A stretch of DNA of 64,000 nucleotides, from contig CAZOVB010000015.1 of assembly GCA_964583095.1 (NCBI GenBank), positions 1 through 64,000 of the forward strand. The letters are read 5' to 3'. Source of the stretch: CAZOVB01 sp964583095. GTDB lineage: Bacteria; Planctomycetota; Phycisphaerae; SM23-33. The position numbers and the translations under genes are program-made. Every line of letters starts with the position of its first letter. The stretch's first letter is position 1. Shown here in pieces: positions 8,555 through 16,454 of the stretch. The notes under the pieces were generated by a model that was not told the origin of the DNA, searched no databases, and saw nothing but the letters and a program-made list of their open reading frames with translations.

Positions 8555-8697
8555 GTCGGCGGCCGCGTCGCGATACAGCAAAGCCGACATACAAGGCTCC
8601 GCAAGCCCACGACGCACCGCACCGACCGGGATGTCCTCCGGCGGGTGCTCAGCACGTAGTCGTGGTGGTTGTGTTTGCGGTCATTTGTATGTCGGCT
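8555..8697 (-). promoter_or_regulatory. thrS leader with alternative RNA pairings
   Basis: In the minus-strand transcript, AGCCGACATACAA (8697-8685) is a perfect 13-base inverted repeat of TTGTATGTCGGCT (8594-8582). Inside that stem, CCACGAC of the Thr codons can pair with GTCGTGG (about 8615-8608), and GCACC(C)GC with GCGGTGC. Part of the downstream arm, GTCGGC, can instead pair with GCCGAC at 8560-8555. The leader can thus fold in mutually exclusive ways, depending on whether a ribosome sits on the Thr codons. No U-run typical of an intrinsic terminator is seen, so control could be translational or Rho-dependent. The folding is inferred by eye. Confidence 0.6.
8649..8684 (-). CDS. Threonine-rich leader peptide upstream of thrS
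   Basis: A 36-base ORF encodes MTANTTTTTTC and ends in TGA. Codons 5 to 10 are ACA ACC ACC ACG ACT ACG, so all four threonine codons are used; codon 2 is ACC as well. It lies about 55 bases after the predicted transcription start and 128 bases before the thrS ATG, and its start codon directly follows one arm of a 13-bp leader stem. This matches the logic of attenuation leader peptides such as ThrL of E. coli, where scarcity of charged tRNA stalls the ribosome. Here the controlled gene would be thrS itself. No strong Shine-Dalgarno site precedes the ATG. Function is inferred from composition and position. Confidence 0.75.
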   Translation of the reverse strand: MTANTTTTTTC

Positions 8698-8739
8698 CTG
8701 TGAAGCTCTCGTGCGGCAGTGCGCTAAGACGTCGTTGAC

Positions 8740-8756
8740 AGCCTATTATAGAGGCT
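8740..8756 (-). promoter_or_regulatory. thrS promoter -10 box with flanking inverted repeat
   Basis: A consensus TATAAT (8750-8745, minus strand) lies about 60 bases before the leader peptide; a poor TTCCAC at a 16-base spacing is the best -35 candidate. The -10 is framed by AGCCT and AGGCT, an inverted repeat at 8740-8756 that could be an operator. The predicted start near 8738 gives a leader of about 220 nucleotides. Confidence 0.6.
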
Positions 8757-8804
8757 TTGTGCGTCTGTGGAAGGGCCCAGGTCGCCTTTTTTGTTCAGCT
8801 CTTT

Positions 8805-11369
8805 TCAAGCCCAGCGGACCAGCCCCAGGTCCAGGCCGTGGGGGAAGTTCTCGCTGCGGGGTACCACTCGCACGGTATAGCCGGTCTTTCCGCTTCGCCG
8901 GCAGGGCATGTTGACACTGTAGAGGCACTGGCCGTCGTCGCCGGATTTTTCGGGGACCATGTCCAGGGCTTTGCCGTGGGAAAGCTGCCCGTCGTCGTCC
9001 AGCGAGCCGAAATACAACTGCACCGCCACGTCCTCCGGGCTCAAGGGCCCCAGGTTCACCTGGACCTCTATATGGACTTCCTGGCCTACGCGGGCATCTT
9101 CGCCCAAGGCCTCCATGTTGTCGCTGACCCGCTGGATGTTCACGTTGGCAAAACCGTCCCAGAGGCGGTAGCGCCAGGCGCTGGCCTTGCGGGCCCGGTC
9201 CATGTCGTCGGCGGCCAGGGCGTCGTACTGGCCGGCCGCTTCGCGGTAGAACATCTCGGCGTACTGCCGGACCATGCGGTTGGTGTTGTACATCGGGGCC
9301 AGTTGGGACATGGCCGCCTTCATCATGCTGATCCACCCGCGGGGTAGGTTGTCGTTGCCTCGCTGGTAGAACAGCGGGACGACTTCCTTCTCCAGCAGGT
9401 CGTACAGCGCCTGGCCTTCCACGGCGTTCTGGTATTCGAGATTGTCGTAGCTTTCTCCCGAACCGATGGCCCAGCCCACCTGGGGGTTGTAGGCCTCGGC
9501 CCACCAGCCATCGAGGATCGAGACGTTGAGTCCGCCGTTCGCGGCGACTTTCATGCCGCTGGTTCCGCTGGCCTCCATGGGCCTCAGCGGCGTATTGAGC
9601 CAGATGTCCACGCCCTGGACCAGGTACCGGGCAACATTCATGTCGTAGTCTTCCAGGAAGACCAGCGACCGATTCAGCGGGGCCAGGCGGGACTGATGGA
9701 TGATCTCCCGGATGATATCCTTGCCCGGGTTGTCGCGCGGATGGGCTTTGCCGGCGAAGATGATCTGGACGCGGCGTTTCTCGTTGCCCAGCAGTCGGGT
9801 GAGACGGTCGATGTCGCTGAGAATCAGGCTCGCCCGCTTGTAGGTGGCAAAGCGGCGGGCAAAGCCGATGGTCAAGGCTTCGGGATCGAGGATTTCCTCT
9901 GCGGCCCCGATTTCGCTGGCTCCGGCGCCGCGCATGCGAAGCTGTCGGACGAGTCTGCGTCTTGCAAAGGCCACCAGCCGTTCGCGCCGGCGTTCGTGGG
10001 TGCGCCACAGCTCGGTGTCGGGAATGTGCACCACGCTCTTCCAGACGCTCATGTCGGCCGGCTTCTCCGTCCAGCCCGGGCCGAGGTAGCGATCGTACAG
10101 GCTGGCCAGGTCGTGGCTGATCCAGGTGGGGGTGTGTACCCCGTTGGTGATGTGGTCGATGGGGATCTCATCAATGGGCAGATCGGACCAGACCCGTGCC
10201 CAGAGCTTGCGGCTGACGTCCCCGTGGAGCTTGCTGACGCCGTTGCGGTAGGCGCTGAATCGCAGGGCCAGGACCGTCAGACTCAGGGGTTCTTCGGCGT
10301 TGCCCGGTTCCTGTCTGCCCAGGCCCAGGAACTGCTCTTTGCTCAGGTTCAGGCTCTTCCAGTACTCCTGGAAGTACTTCTCGACCAGCCAGGCTTCGAA
10401 GGCGTCGTTGCCGGCAGGGACGGGCGTGTGGGTGGTGAAGACATTGGTGGAACTGACCAGAACGCTGGCCTCATCGAACTGGAGCCCCTTTTCCTGCATG
10501 AGCATCCGGATTCGCTCGAGGCTCAGGAAGGCTGAATGCCCCTCGTTCATGTGGTAGGCCTTGGGGAAGATGTTCATGGCCCGGAGCATTCGTACGCCGC
10601 CGATGCCCAGGAGGATTTCCTGGCGGATCCGCATTTCCTGGTCCCCGCCGTAGAGCTGAGCGGTGATCTGGCGGTCTTCCGGGCTGTTTTCCGGAACGTT
10701 GGTATCCAGTAGAAACAGACGGATTCGGCCGACCTGGACCTGCCATACCACCGCGCGGACCTTTCGTCCCGGGTATTCGACCTGGATGGTCAACGTCGAG
10801 CCGTCTTCGGTGCGCACCGGTGTGACGGGCATGTTGTGGAAGTCGTTGCGGGGGTAGAGTTCCAGTTGCCATCCGTCGGCATTGAGTCGCTGGCGGAAGT
10901 ACCCCTGCTGGTAGAGCATTCCCACGCCCACCAGGGGGATATCCAACTCCGAAGCGCTCTTGAGATGGTCCCCGGCCAGGACGCCCAGGCCTCCCGAGTA
11001 CATCGGCAGACACTCGCTGATGCCGAATTCGGCACAGAAGTACGCCACCTGCGGCTGGTGGGTCTGGCCGTAGGATTTCTGCCACCAGCCCGGGTTGGAA
11101 AGGTAATCGTTGAGCCGGTCGCTGACGCGCTTGAGGTGGGCCAGGAATCCCTCATCCCGGGCGACGCTGTTGAGGCGGGCCTGTTCGACGTGCCCCAGAA
11201 GCGCCACCGGGTTGTGATAACAGTCTTCCCACAGGCGCCCGTCGAGGCGTCGGAACAGTTCCAGGGCATCGCCGTTCCAGCACCACCAGAGGTTGCGGGC
11301 AATTTCCAGCAGCGGGGCCAGAGGCTCGGGAAGCGAAGGTTCTATCGTGAAGGTACGTAGGGGTCGCAT
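8805..11369 (-). CDS. glgP: Glycogen/alpha-glucan phosphorylase (GT35)
   Basis: 854 residues from the ATG at 11369, which has AGGAAAG upstream; an extended ORF to 11486 lacks such support. The N-terminus (EIARNLWWCWNGDALELFRRLDG) is the DUF3417-type module of the Thermotoga-like alpha-glucan phosphorylases. The GT35 domain follows, with YSGGLGVLAGDHLKSASEL, HMNEGHSAF, HITNGVHTPTWI and the PLP-lysine region EASGTSGMKVAANGGLN. It releases glucose-1-phosphate from storage glucans. It lies upstream of the thrS promoter on the same strand, with 55 bases between its stop and the thrS -10, so it is probably a separate unit. Confidence 0.95.
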   Translation of the reverse strand: MRPLRTFTIEPSLPEPLAPLLEIARNLWWCWNGDALELFRRLDGRLWEDCYHNPVALLGHVEQARLNSVARDEGFLAHLKRVSDRLNDYLSNPGWWQKSYGQTHQPQVAYFCAEFGISECLPMYSGGLGVLAGDHLKSASELDIPLVGVGMLYQQGYFRQRLNADGWQLELYPRNDFHNMPVTPVRTEDGSTLTIQVEYPGRKVRAVVWQVQVGRIRLFLLDTNVPENSPEDRQITAQLYGGDQEMRIRQEILLGIGGVRMLRAMNIFPKAYHMNEGHSAFLSLERIRMLMQEKGLQFDEASVLVSSTNVFTTHTPVPAGNDAFEAWLVEKYFQEYWKSLNLSKEQFLGLGRQEPGNAEEPLSLTVLALRFSAYRNGVSKLHGDVSRKLWARVWSDLPIDEIPIDHITNGVHTPTWISHDLASLYDRYLGPGWTEKPADMSVWKSVVHIPDTELWRTHERRRERLVAFARRRLVRQLRMRGAGASEIGAAEEILDPEALTIGFARRFATYKRASLILSDIDRLTRLLGNEKRRVQIIFAGKAHPRDNPGKDIIREIIHQSRLAPLNRSLVFLEDYDMNVARYLVQGVDIWLNTPLRPMEASGTSGMKVAANGGLNVSILDGWWAEAYNPQVGWAIGSGESYDNLEYQNAVEGQALYDLLEKEVVPLFYQRGNDNLPRGWISMMKAAMSQLAPMYNTNRMVRQYAEMFYREAAGQYDALAADDMDRARKASAWRYRLWDGFANVNIQRVSDNMEALGEDARVGQEVHIEVQVNLGPLSPEDVAVQLYFGSLDDDGQLSHGKALDMVPEKSGDDGQCLYSVNMPCRRSGKTGYTVRVVPRSENFPHGLDLGLVRWA

Positions 11370-11741
11370 GTAAGATGCTTTCCTTGTCGTATGGGCGGTT
11401 GAAAAAGCGCTCGCGGAGCGAGGAAGCAGAACCACGCGCGCACGTTTTGTGATTATCGGCAATCTCCCGGCGGGAAATGATGCCATTTACCAGCCGGGTC
11501 TGCAAAGGATTCTACCCTTTTTCCGATGCATCCCGGCGCCCGACCGGGTGTATCATCGGCCGGCCGGGGGACAGGATGGCCCTTGGGGCGACCGGCAGGC
11601 TATAATGGTATGCAGGCTTTTCCGGGTTCGTTTAAGATCAGACTTTACGAAAATTCGCCCGATTCTGGAACTGTCTACCCCGGATCGGCGATAGTAAAGA
11701 CGGAAAGCCCGCAGGGGGGCAACAGGAAAGAGAGAACGGAA
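11370..11741. other. Divergent intergenic region between glgP and the secreted TPR-like gene
   Basis: No gene was recognised in these 372 bases. It must carry the glgP promoter on the minus strand and the promoter of the following plus-strand gene. A GCTATAATGG box at 11601-11606 is a good -10, though no matching -35 was found. A GC-rich palindromic patch (CGGCCGGCCG around 11557-11568) precedes it. Confidence 0.5.
11601..11606 (+). promoter_or_regulatory. Candidate -10 box for the gene at 11742
   Basis: TATAAT perfectly matches the sigma-70 consensus, but the upstream -35 position is GC-rich and unconvincing. The implied leader would be about 130 bases long. Confidence 0.35.
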
Positions 11742-13268
11742 ATGAACGCACAGAGACCTTTTCGATGGTTGATGCTCGCTGCACTGGCAGTTCTTTTTGC
11801 TGCCACGCTGTCCTCTGCCCAGGTTCGCCCGGTGCAGGACGGCAGGGCCCTGGATGCCAATCCCATGGTCGGAGCAAGGGGAACCAACACCGGAATCAGT
11901 ACGTCCCGATTCAATTCCAACCTGTACGTGACCGGCCAGGTCACGGGCCTGGGCCGCTTCCGCGGCGGGGTTCCCTACCGCGCCGAGAATCAACTGGGCA
12001 TTACGCTTCCTTCGGCCGCGACGATCAGCAACTTCCTGGCTGAGTCGGTCGGTGTGGGAGACGTTACCTACGGACGACCGCTGACCACGAGTCCGTATTT
12101 TGACCGACAGCGAACGATTGTTTCCCGGCAGCAGAGGGATTTTTCCGAGTCGCTGCGGGTGGGCGTTCCGATCGAGAACCTCAGCGATACTACCCGTCGC
12201 GAACTTTATCTGGATGCTTCTGAGGGTTACCAGGGCATCCAGGGCGCCGGCGAAGGGGCCATTGCCCTGCCCCCGGGCCGGACGTACGATCAGGGAAGCG
12301 AGTCGATTCTCTCCCCGGCCACACGAGACATGCGGGGGGCTTCTGGAAGGCTTGCCTCGCGTATCGCCGCACCGGTACCCGGCCTGATGGGGCTTCAGGA
12401 GGCAGAAGATCGCTACCGCCTGGCCCGGGAGATTACCGAACTGGATCCCGAGGCTGCCCGGAGTCCTATTCTGGATATCGGCCAGGCGACTGGCCGGCGC
12501 AAACCTGTCGAAGAGAGCCTGGCCGATCCTGCCTCCAACCCGATGGAGTCTTCCCCGGGCCAGAGCAGCCAAGGCGCAGGGCAGGATCAGGACACCTTCG
12601 TGGAGGTGATGAAGCATCTTCGTCTCAAGCGCCTCCAGGAGCAGGGTCAGGACGTTCCGGGCCGGCAGGAGCCACTTTCGGCCGATGCCAATGTCCGCAT
12701 CGGTTCCGAGCGGGAGGTAGTCATTGAACGTCTGGCGGGCAAGAGCTCCGACGCGTTGAACACCTACATGCGGACGGCCGAGTCGCAGTTGCAGCAGGGG
12801 CGCTTCTATGAAGCAGCCGACCTGTTCAAACGGGCCGGCTATCGCGACCCGTCCAACCCGCTGCCGCAGGTGGGAGCGGGTTTGGCGCTGTTTGCCGCGG
12901 GCGAGCCGGTCAGTGCGGCCGATCAGATCCGCCGTGCGTTTGCGGAGTTTCCAGCCCTGATGGAGACGCGCATATCGGCTGAGCAGATGCTTCCCGGCGG
13001 GGCGCTTCGCAAGCAGTTGCGCCAACTGGAAGACCTGATGGAAAAGGACGTGCATCGGGACGATCCGGAGATGCTTCTGATGGCTTCGTTTTTGTCCAAG
13101 GCGACCGGTCAGTCGGCCCAGGCGAGGCAGTACGCCAGACGCCTCTCGGAAGCCGGCAAGGGCGATCGGCTCTACAAGGCGTATTCGCAGTATCTCCTGA
13201 CGGGCAAGCGTCCCAGCGGGGCGGGCCTGGCTCCCCAGGCGCCGGCGAGATCGGGTCCGGGAGAATAA
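11742..13268 (+). CDS. Secreted TPR-like protein of unknown function
   Basis: 508 residues from the ATG at 11742; an in-frame extension to 11526 would bury a clear signal peptide (RPFRWLMLAALAVLFAATLSSAQ, likely cleaved after SSA). The first 330 residues are low-complexity, rich in Gly, Ser, Arg and Gln, and match no family I recognise. From about residue 345, ALNTYMRTAESQLQQGRFYEAADLFKRAGYRDPSNPLPQVGAGLALFAAGEPVSAADQIRRA reads as two or three tetratricopeptide-like helix pairs. The second stretch, PEMLLMASFLSKATGQSAQARQYARRLSEAGKGD, continues the pattern. It is likely a periplasmic scaffold or adaptor. The gene is convergent with its neighbour, the stops being 16 bases apart. Confidence 0.8.
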   Translation: MNAQRPFRWLMLAALAVLFAATLSSAQVRPVQDGRALDANPMVGARGTNTGISTSRFNSNLYVTGQVTGLGRFRGGVPYRAENQLGITLPSAATISNFLAESVGVGDVTYGRPLTTSPYFDRQRTIVSRQQRDFSESLRVGVPIENLSDTTRRELYLDASEGYQGIQGAGEGAIALPPGRTYDQGSESILSPATRDMRGASGRLASRIAAPVPGLMGLQEAEDRYRLAREITELDPEAARSPILDIGQATGRRKPVEESLADPASNPMESSPGQSSQGAGQDQDTFVEVMKHLRLKRLQEQGQDVPGRQEPLSADANVRIGSEREVVIERLAGKSSDALNTYMRTAESQLQQGRFYEAADLFKRAGYRDPSNPLPQVGAGLALFAAGEPVSAADQIRRAFAEFPALMETRISAEQMLPGGALRKQLRQLEDLMEKDVHRDDPEMLLMASFLSKATGQSAQARQYARRLSEAGKGDRLYKAYSQYLLTGKRPSGAGLAPQAPARSGPGE

Positions 13269-13284
13269 ACCAGCCCAGAAGTTG

Positions 13285-13824
13285 TCAGGAAGTCTGCGAA
13301 GCGGGCCTTTGAAGGTTCCGCTGTGCCTCGGCCACGAACCGTTCGGGCTTCTCGGGGGTGATCAGCAGGTCTTTGCCCTCGCGCAGGGCGATGCGCACCC
13401 AGCCGTCCTGGCGGGAAGCGTACATGGCGAAATGCCCCAGTTTACGGGACCAGAAGAGCCCGAACCCTCCCCAGAGACCTCCGGCTCCGAAGGTTCGAAT
13501 CGCCGCGCCGACCTGTTGGGAATCGATCGTTTCGATTGATTCGATGTTGTCCAGGGGAATTTGTTTCTGTCGCAGAGGCCAGCGGATCCGCACGGTCTGG
13601 GCGGTAACTTCAAAGCGGGTGGGGCGCCCCAGCAGCCAGATGGCGACGTAAACCAGCAGGACCCCGGCCAGGATTCCCCCGACGATCCACCAGGGCTGGG
13701 CGGAATCGGCGAAGATCAGCAGCGGTGCAAGCGCTGCAGGCATCAGCAGCAACAGCCATGTCAAGAGGCGGATTTTCCCGCTCATCGAGGCCAGCGGAAA
13801 GCTTGGCTCAGCGTCGTTTTGCAT
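13285..13824 (-). CDS. Membrane protein with bacterial PH-like domain
   Basis: 179 residues when started at the ATG at 13824, which has GGAG 11 bases upstream; an in-frame extension to 13947 is possible but has a basic, low-quality N-terminus. Two adjacent membrane segments (LLTWLLLLMPAALAPLLIF and WWIVGGILAGVLLVYVAIWLL) are followed by a soluble C-terminal part. That part (RFEVTAQTVRIRWPLRQKQIPLDNIESIETID, then ALREGKDLLITPEKPERFVAEAQR) has the strand pattern of bacterial PH domains (YdbS/DUF304-like). The role is unknown; such proteins are usually envelope-associated. The domain assignment is by pattern only. Confidence 0.7.
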   Translation of the reverse strand: MQNDAEPSFPLASMSGKIRLLTWLLLLMPAALAPLLIFADSAQPWWIVGGILAGVLLVYVAIWLLGRPTRFEVTAQTVRIRWPLRQKQIPLDNIESIETIDSQQVGAAIRTFGAGGLWGGFGLFWSRKLGHFAMYASRQDGWVRIALREGKDLLITPEKPERFVAEAQRNLQRPASQTS

Positions 13825-14078
13825 TGCAGGCGAGGCTCCTTCATCCGGCAAAGAATACATCACTCCTGGAATAAAGTCGTATCCGGCAGAGGCGTATTTC
13901 TGCCTTTTTTTCCGGCTTGCGGCAAGGGCACGGGGGTTTTTTGTCATTGCCTCGAAGATCTTCTCCGGCCGGGCCGATATCCCAATAGTTAGAGCTTCTG
14001 GGACTCCTCAAAGAGCCCTCAGAGCGTTTCGGACATCCCGGACCGACACCAGGGCCCTTCTTGATCAAGGGAATTGCG

Positions 14079-14573
14079 ATGACAGAGAACACCACACAGC
14101 AGGACACGACCCAAGCTGCCTCGACCAGCAAGGCTGGAAAGTATCTGACTTTCTATCTCGGGGACGAAGAGTACGGCCTGGAGATCCTGAAGGTTCGAGA
14201 GATCATCGGCATCATGGATATTACCACCGTTCCTCGAACACCGGACTTCGTCAAGGGCGTGATCAACCTCCGCGGCAAGGTGATTCCGGTCCTGGATCTT
14301 CGGCTGAAATTCTCCATGCCCGAAGCCGAGCGGACCGAGGAGACCTGCGTGATCGTCGTGCAGGTCGATGATGTGGAAGTGGGGATCATCGTCGACAAGG
14401 TTTCGGAGGTTCTGGACATCGCCGGCGATGCCATCGACGAAGCGCCGCAATTCGGAACGGACATCAACACCGACTTCATCCTGGGCATGGGCAAGAGCGA
14501 AGGTCACGTGACCATCCTGCTGGATATCAGCAAGGTCCTGGCCGGGACGAACTTCGAAAGCATGGGCATGTGA
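14079..14573 (+). CDS. cheW: Chemotaxis coupling protein CheW
   Basis: 164 residues from the ATG at 14079, chosen over an in-frame ATG at 14061 because AAGGG lies at the right distance. CheW landmarks are YLTFYLGDEEYGLEILKVREIIG, TTVPRTPDFVKGVINLRGKVIPVLDLR and VGIIVDKVSEVLDI. It bridges chemoreceptors to the CheA kinase. It stands alone: no cheA, cheY or receptor gene is in the window, so it probably serves a system encoded elsewhere. A strong intrinsic terminator follows. Confidence 0.95.
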   Translation: MTENTTQQDTTQAASTSKAGKYLTFYLGDEEYGLEILKVREIIGIMDITTVPRTPDFVKGVINLRGKVIPVLDLRLKFSMPEAERTEETCVIVVQVDDVEVGIIVDKVSEVLDIAGDAIDEAPQFGTDINTDFILGMGKSEGHVTILLDISKVLAGTNFESMGM

Positions 14574-14599
14574 CAGCTGTGCCCGTTTGACCGTTTTCC

Positions 14600-14641
14600 G
14601 ACCCGAAGTGCCCTCTGGGTAAGGCGCTTCGGGTCCTTTTT
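14600..14641 (+). terminator. Intrinsic terminator of cheW
   Basis: GACCCGAAGTGCC (14600-14612) pairs with GGCGCTTCGGGTC (14623-14635) as a 13-bp stem with one G-T pair, followed by CTTTTTG. It lies 27 bases after the cheW stop. Confidence 0.85.
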
Positions 14642-14661
14642 GTTGCAGCCCGGATGAAAGC

Positions 14662-15444
14662 CTACTTCGGGTTCGTCTCGGGCATCACGCCGATGGCGCG
14701 AAGATATTCCACGGACTTTTCGACCATTTCCAGCCTCTCCCGGCGGGTGTAGCTTTGTCCCTGGACCCCTTCCAGTTCCAGCGTGTAGGGGCCGGGAAAT
14801 TCCCTTCGATCCAGCATGACAAAGACTTCCGGAAAGTCCACCACGCCCTCTCCCAGCGCGGGAAACTCAAAGGCCTTGTAGCGACCGGTGGTGTCCTTGA
14901 GGTGAACGGCGCTGACGAAATCCAGCACGATGGCCAGTTCGTCGGGCGTCTTTCTGCGGCGGTTGTAGAAGTAGATATTGCCCGTATCGAAGTTGATCCG
15001 CACGTTGGGGTGGTTGACCTTCTGCATGGTCTTGAGAGCGACCGAGCCGTTGGTGGCCAGGTCGGGGTGGGTTTCGAGGACGACGGCAATTCCCAGACCG
15101 GCCGCAACATCTCCGACGTATCGGAGCCTTTGGGCGACTTGGTCCATCTCCAGTTGTTCGGCGCGGACCGAGACGAAGGCGATGTTGGCCTGGAACTCTG
15201 CGCAGGTTTCCAGTTGGGGCCGCATGTTCTCGCCCGGGTCGATGCGATGGATATCGCAGTCGCACTGAAAGCTGGTGACATTGAGTCCGGACTGGTCGAG
15301 CCGCTTGTGCAGATCGCTGCGCTGGGAGTCGGTTCGACAGACGTGGCATTCGATGTTCTCGATACCCAAGCTGGGCAGATGCTCCCAGGCATCTTCGGCG
15401 TATTGCCCGTAACTGCTGATGCGACAGGCGAAGATCCGTTCCAT
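14662..15444 (-). CDS. Sugar phosphate isomerase/epimerase family protein (TIM barrel)
   Basis: 260 residues, the usual length for xylose-isomerase-like AP_endonuc_2 barrels. Visible metal or substrate positions are Glu and His in VVLETHPDLATNGS, Asp in RINFDTGNIYFYN, His in SAVHLKDT and Glu in YTLELEGVQG. It probably isomerises or epimerises a sugar or inositol derivative; the substrate cannot be read from sequence. GGGAGG precedes the ATG. It lies 13 bases downstream of the HAD phosphatase on the same strand, so both are likely one transcript acting on the same phosphorylated sugar route. Confidence 0.9.
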   Translation of the reverse strand: MERIFACRISSYGQYAEDAWEHLPSLGIENIECHVCRTDSQRSDLHKRLDQSGLNVTSFQCDCDIHRIDPGENMRPQLETCAEFQANIAFVSVRAEQLEMDQVAQRLRYVGDVAAGLGIAVVLETHPDLATNGSVALKTMQKVNHPNVRINFDTGNIYFYNRRRKTPDELAIVLDFVSAVHLKDTTGRYKAFEFPALGEGVVDFPEVFVMLDRREFPGPYTLELEGVQGQSYTRRERLEMVEKSVEYLRAIGVMPETNPK

Positions 15445-15457
15445 GTTACCTCCCGTC

Positions 15458-16138
15458 TCAGCGGTCCTTGAGCCAGTTGCGGATCTGCTGGGGATCCAAC
15501 TGGCTCAGCGAGTCGACGACCGCGTGTGCATTTTCGGCCAGGGCGCGGGGATCGGTGGTTCCGGTCAGTGCGATGGGGAGCATTCCGGCCCGGCGTGCGG
15601 CTTCGAGCCCGGCCAGTGCGTCCTCGACGACGGCGCAGCGTTGCGGCGGGACTCCCAGTTTCTCGGCGGCCTTGAGGAAGACCTCCGGATCGGGCTTGCC
15701 CCGTCGGACGTCGCTGCCGGTGACCTGTGCCTGAAAGCAGTCGCTGTGGTCGAGGCAATCCAGGACCACCTGGATATTCTCGGGTGGACCGGAAGACCCG
15801 ATGGCCAGATCGAAGCCGGCCTCGTGCAGCGAGTGGATCAGTTCTCCGGCCCCGGACATTTCGGGGAACCGCTCGCGGAGGATCTCCCGGTAGGCTTCTT
15901 CCTTTTCCCGGCTCCAGGCGGCGACGGTTTCCGGGTCGCCGGCCTGTTCGGGCCAGGTCTCTGGGATGATGTCCTGGTTGGTCCGGCCAAAGGATTGGGC
16001 AAACTCTTCCGGCGAGAGGCGCAAGCCTTTCCCGGCGAGCATGCGGTTCCAGGACTGAAAGTGGGCTTGGTAGCTGTCGACCAGCACGCCATCCATATCG
16101 AAGATGACGGCCGGCCGGTCGGTGTTCGTTTCATTCAT
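15458..16138 (-). CDS. HAD-superfamily phosphatase/phosphomutase (beta-phosphoglucomutase-like)
   Basis: 226 residues from ATG 16138. Motif I is VIFDMDGVLVDS with the nucleophile Asp and the +2 Asp, motif II lies in AIGSSGPPEN, and motif III/IV is KPDPEVFLKAAEKLGV followed by CAVVEDALAGLEAARRAGM. A helical cap lies between residues 20 and 85. It is a subfamily I HAD acting on a small phosphorylated sugar, as phosphatase or mutase. There is no Shine-Dalgarno site, because a good sigma-70 promoter ends almost at the start codon. The mRNA is probably leaderless. Confidence 0.9.
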   Translation of the reverse strand: MNETNTDRPAVIFDMDGVLVDSYQAHFQSWNRMLAGKGLRLSPEEFAQSFGRTNQDIIPETWPEQAGDPETVAAWSREKEEAYREILRERFPEMSGAGELIHSLHEAGFDLAIGSSGPPENIQVVLDCLDHSDCFQAQVTGSDVRRGKPDPEVFLKAAEKLGVPPQRCAVVEDALAGLEAARRAGMLPIALTGTTDPRALAENAHAVVDSLSQLDPQQIRNWLKDR

Positions 16139-16454
16139 GATGACGGGATTGTACACCCCGGGCTTCCGTAATCCAAGCAGGTGCAGACCGGTGTTTGGGT
16201 CCGATCGAATGCGATTTGCCCTGTTTTCGAGGGGAGCGGGTATGAAAAGATAGGAAATGGCCACAAGATAGATAGGATAGGGCCATTTTTCTAACTTTAT
16301 GGTAGAATTCCGGTTCCAGTTTCCTAGAATTATGGAAAGCAGGGCGATTTCTGTGATCTGTACCGCGCGGCCGGAACGGATTCCGGTCAGCACAAGTCTT
16401 AAATGGGCGGCAACGTGTTTTCCTTTGGACCCACGAGAGTGTTGACGCCGGGCA
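16139..16454. other. Divergent intergenic region between HAD operon and hybrid kinase
   Basis: These 316 bases hold no recognisable gene. The HAD promoter occupies 16148-16176. A more AT-rich stretch around 16225-16350 contains two related words, TATGGTAGAATTCC and CTAGAATTATGG, which may be a regulator site. No convincing promoter for the plus-strand kinase was found. Confidence 0.4.
16148..16176 (-). promoter_or_regulatory. Sigma-70 promoter of the HAD/isomerase operon, near-leaderless
   Basis: On the minus strand TTGGAT (16176-16171), a 17-base spacer, then TACAAT (16153-16148). Initiation would fall about seven bases on, within a few bases of the ATG at 16138. This fits the missing ribosome-binding site. 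Confidence 0.65.

Noticed and set aside
6424..8703. 759-codon open frame on the plus strand
   Set aside because: It is exactly antisense to thrS and has no recognisable domains; the GC-rich codon usage of thrS keeps the opposite frame open.
13480..13510. GGTTCGAATC word resembling a tRNA T-loop
   Set aside because: It lies inside the PH-like membrane protein gene and no cloverleaf can be drawn around it.
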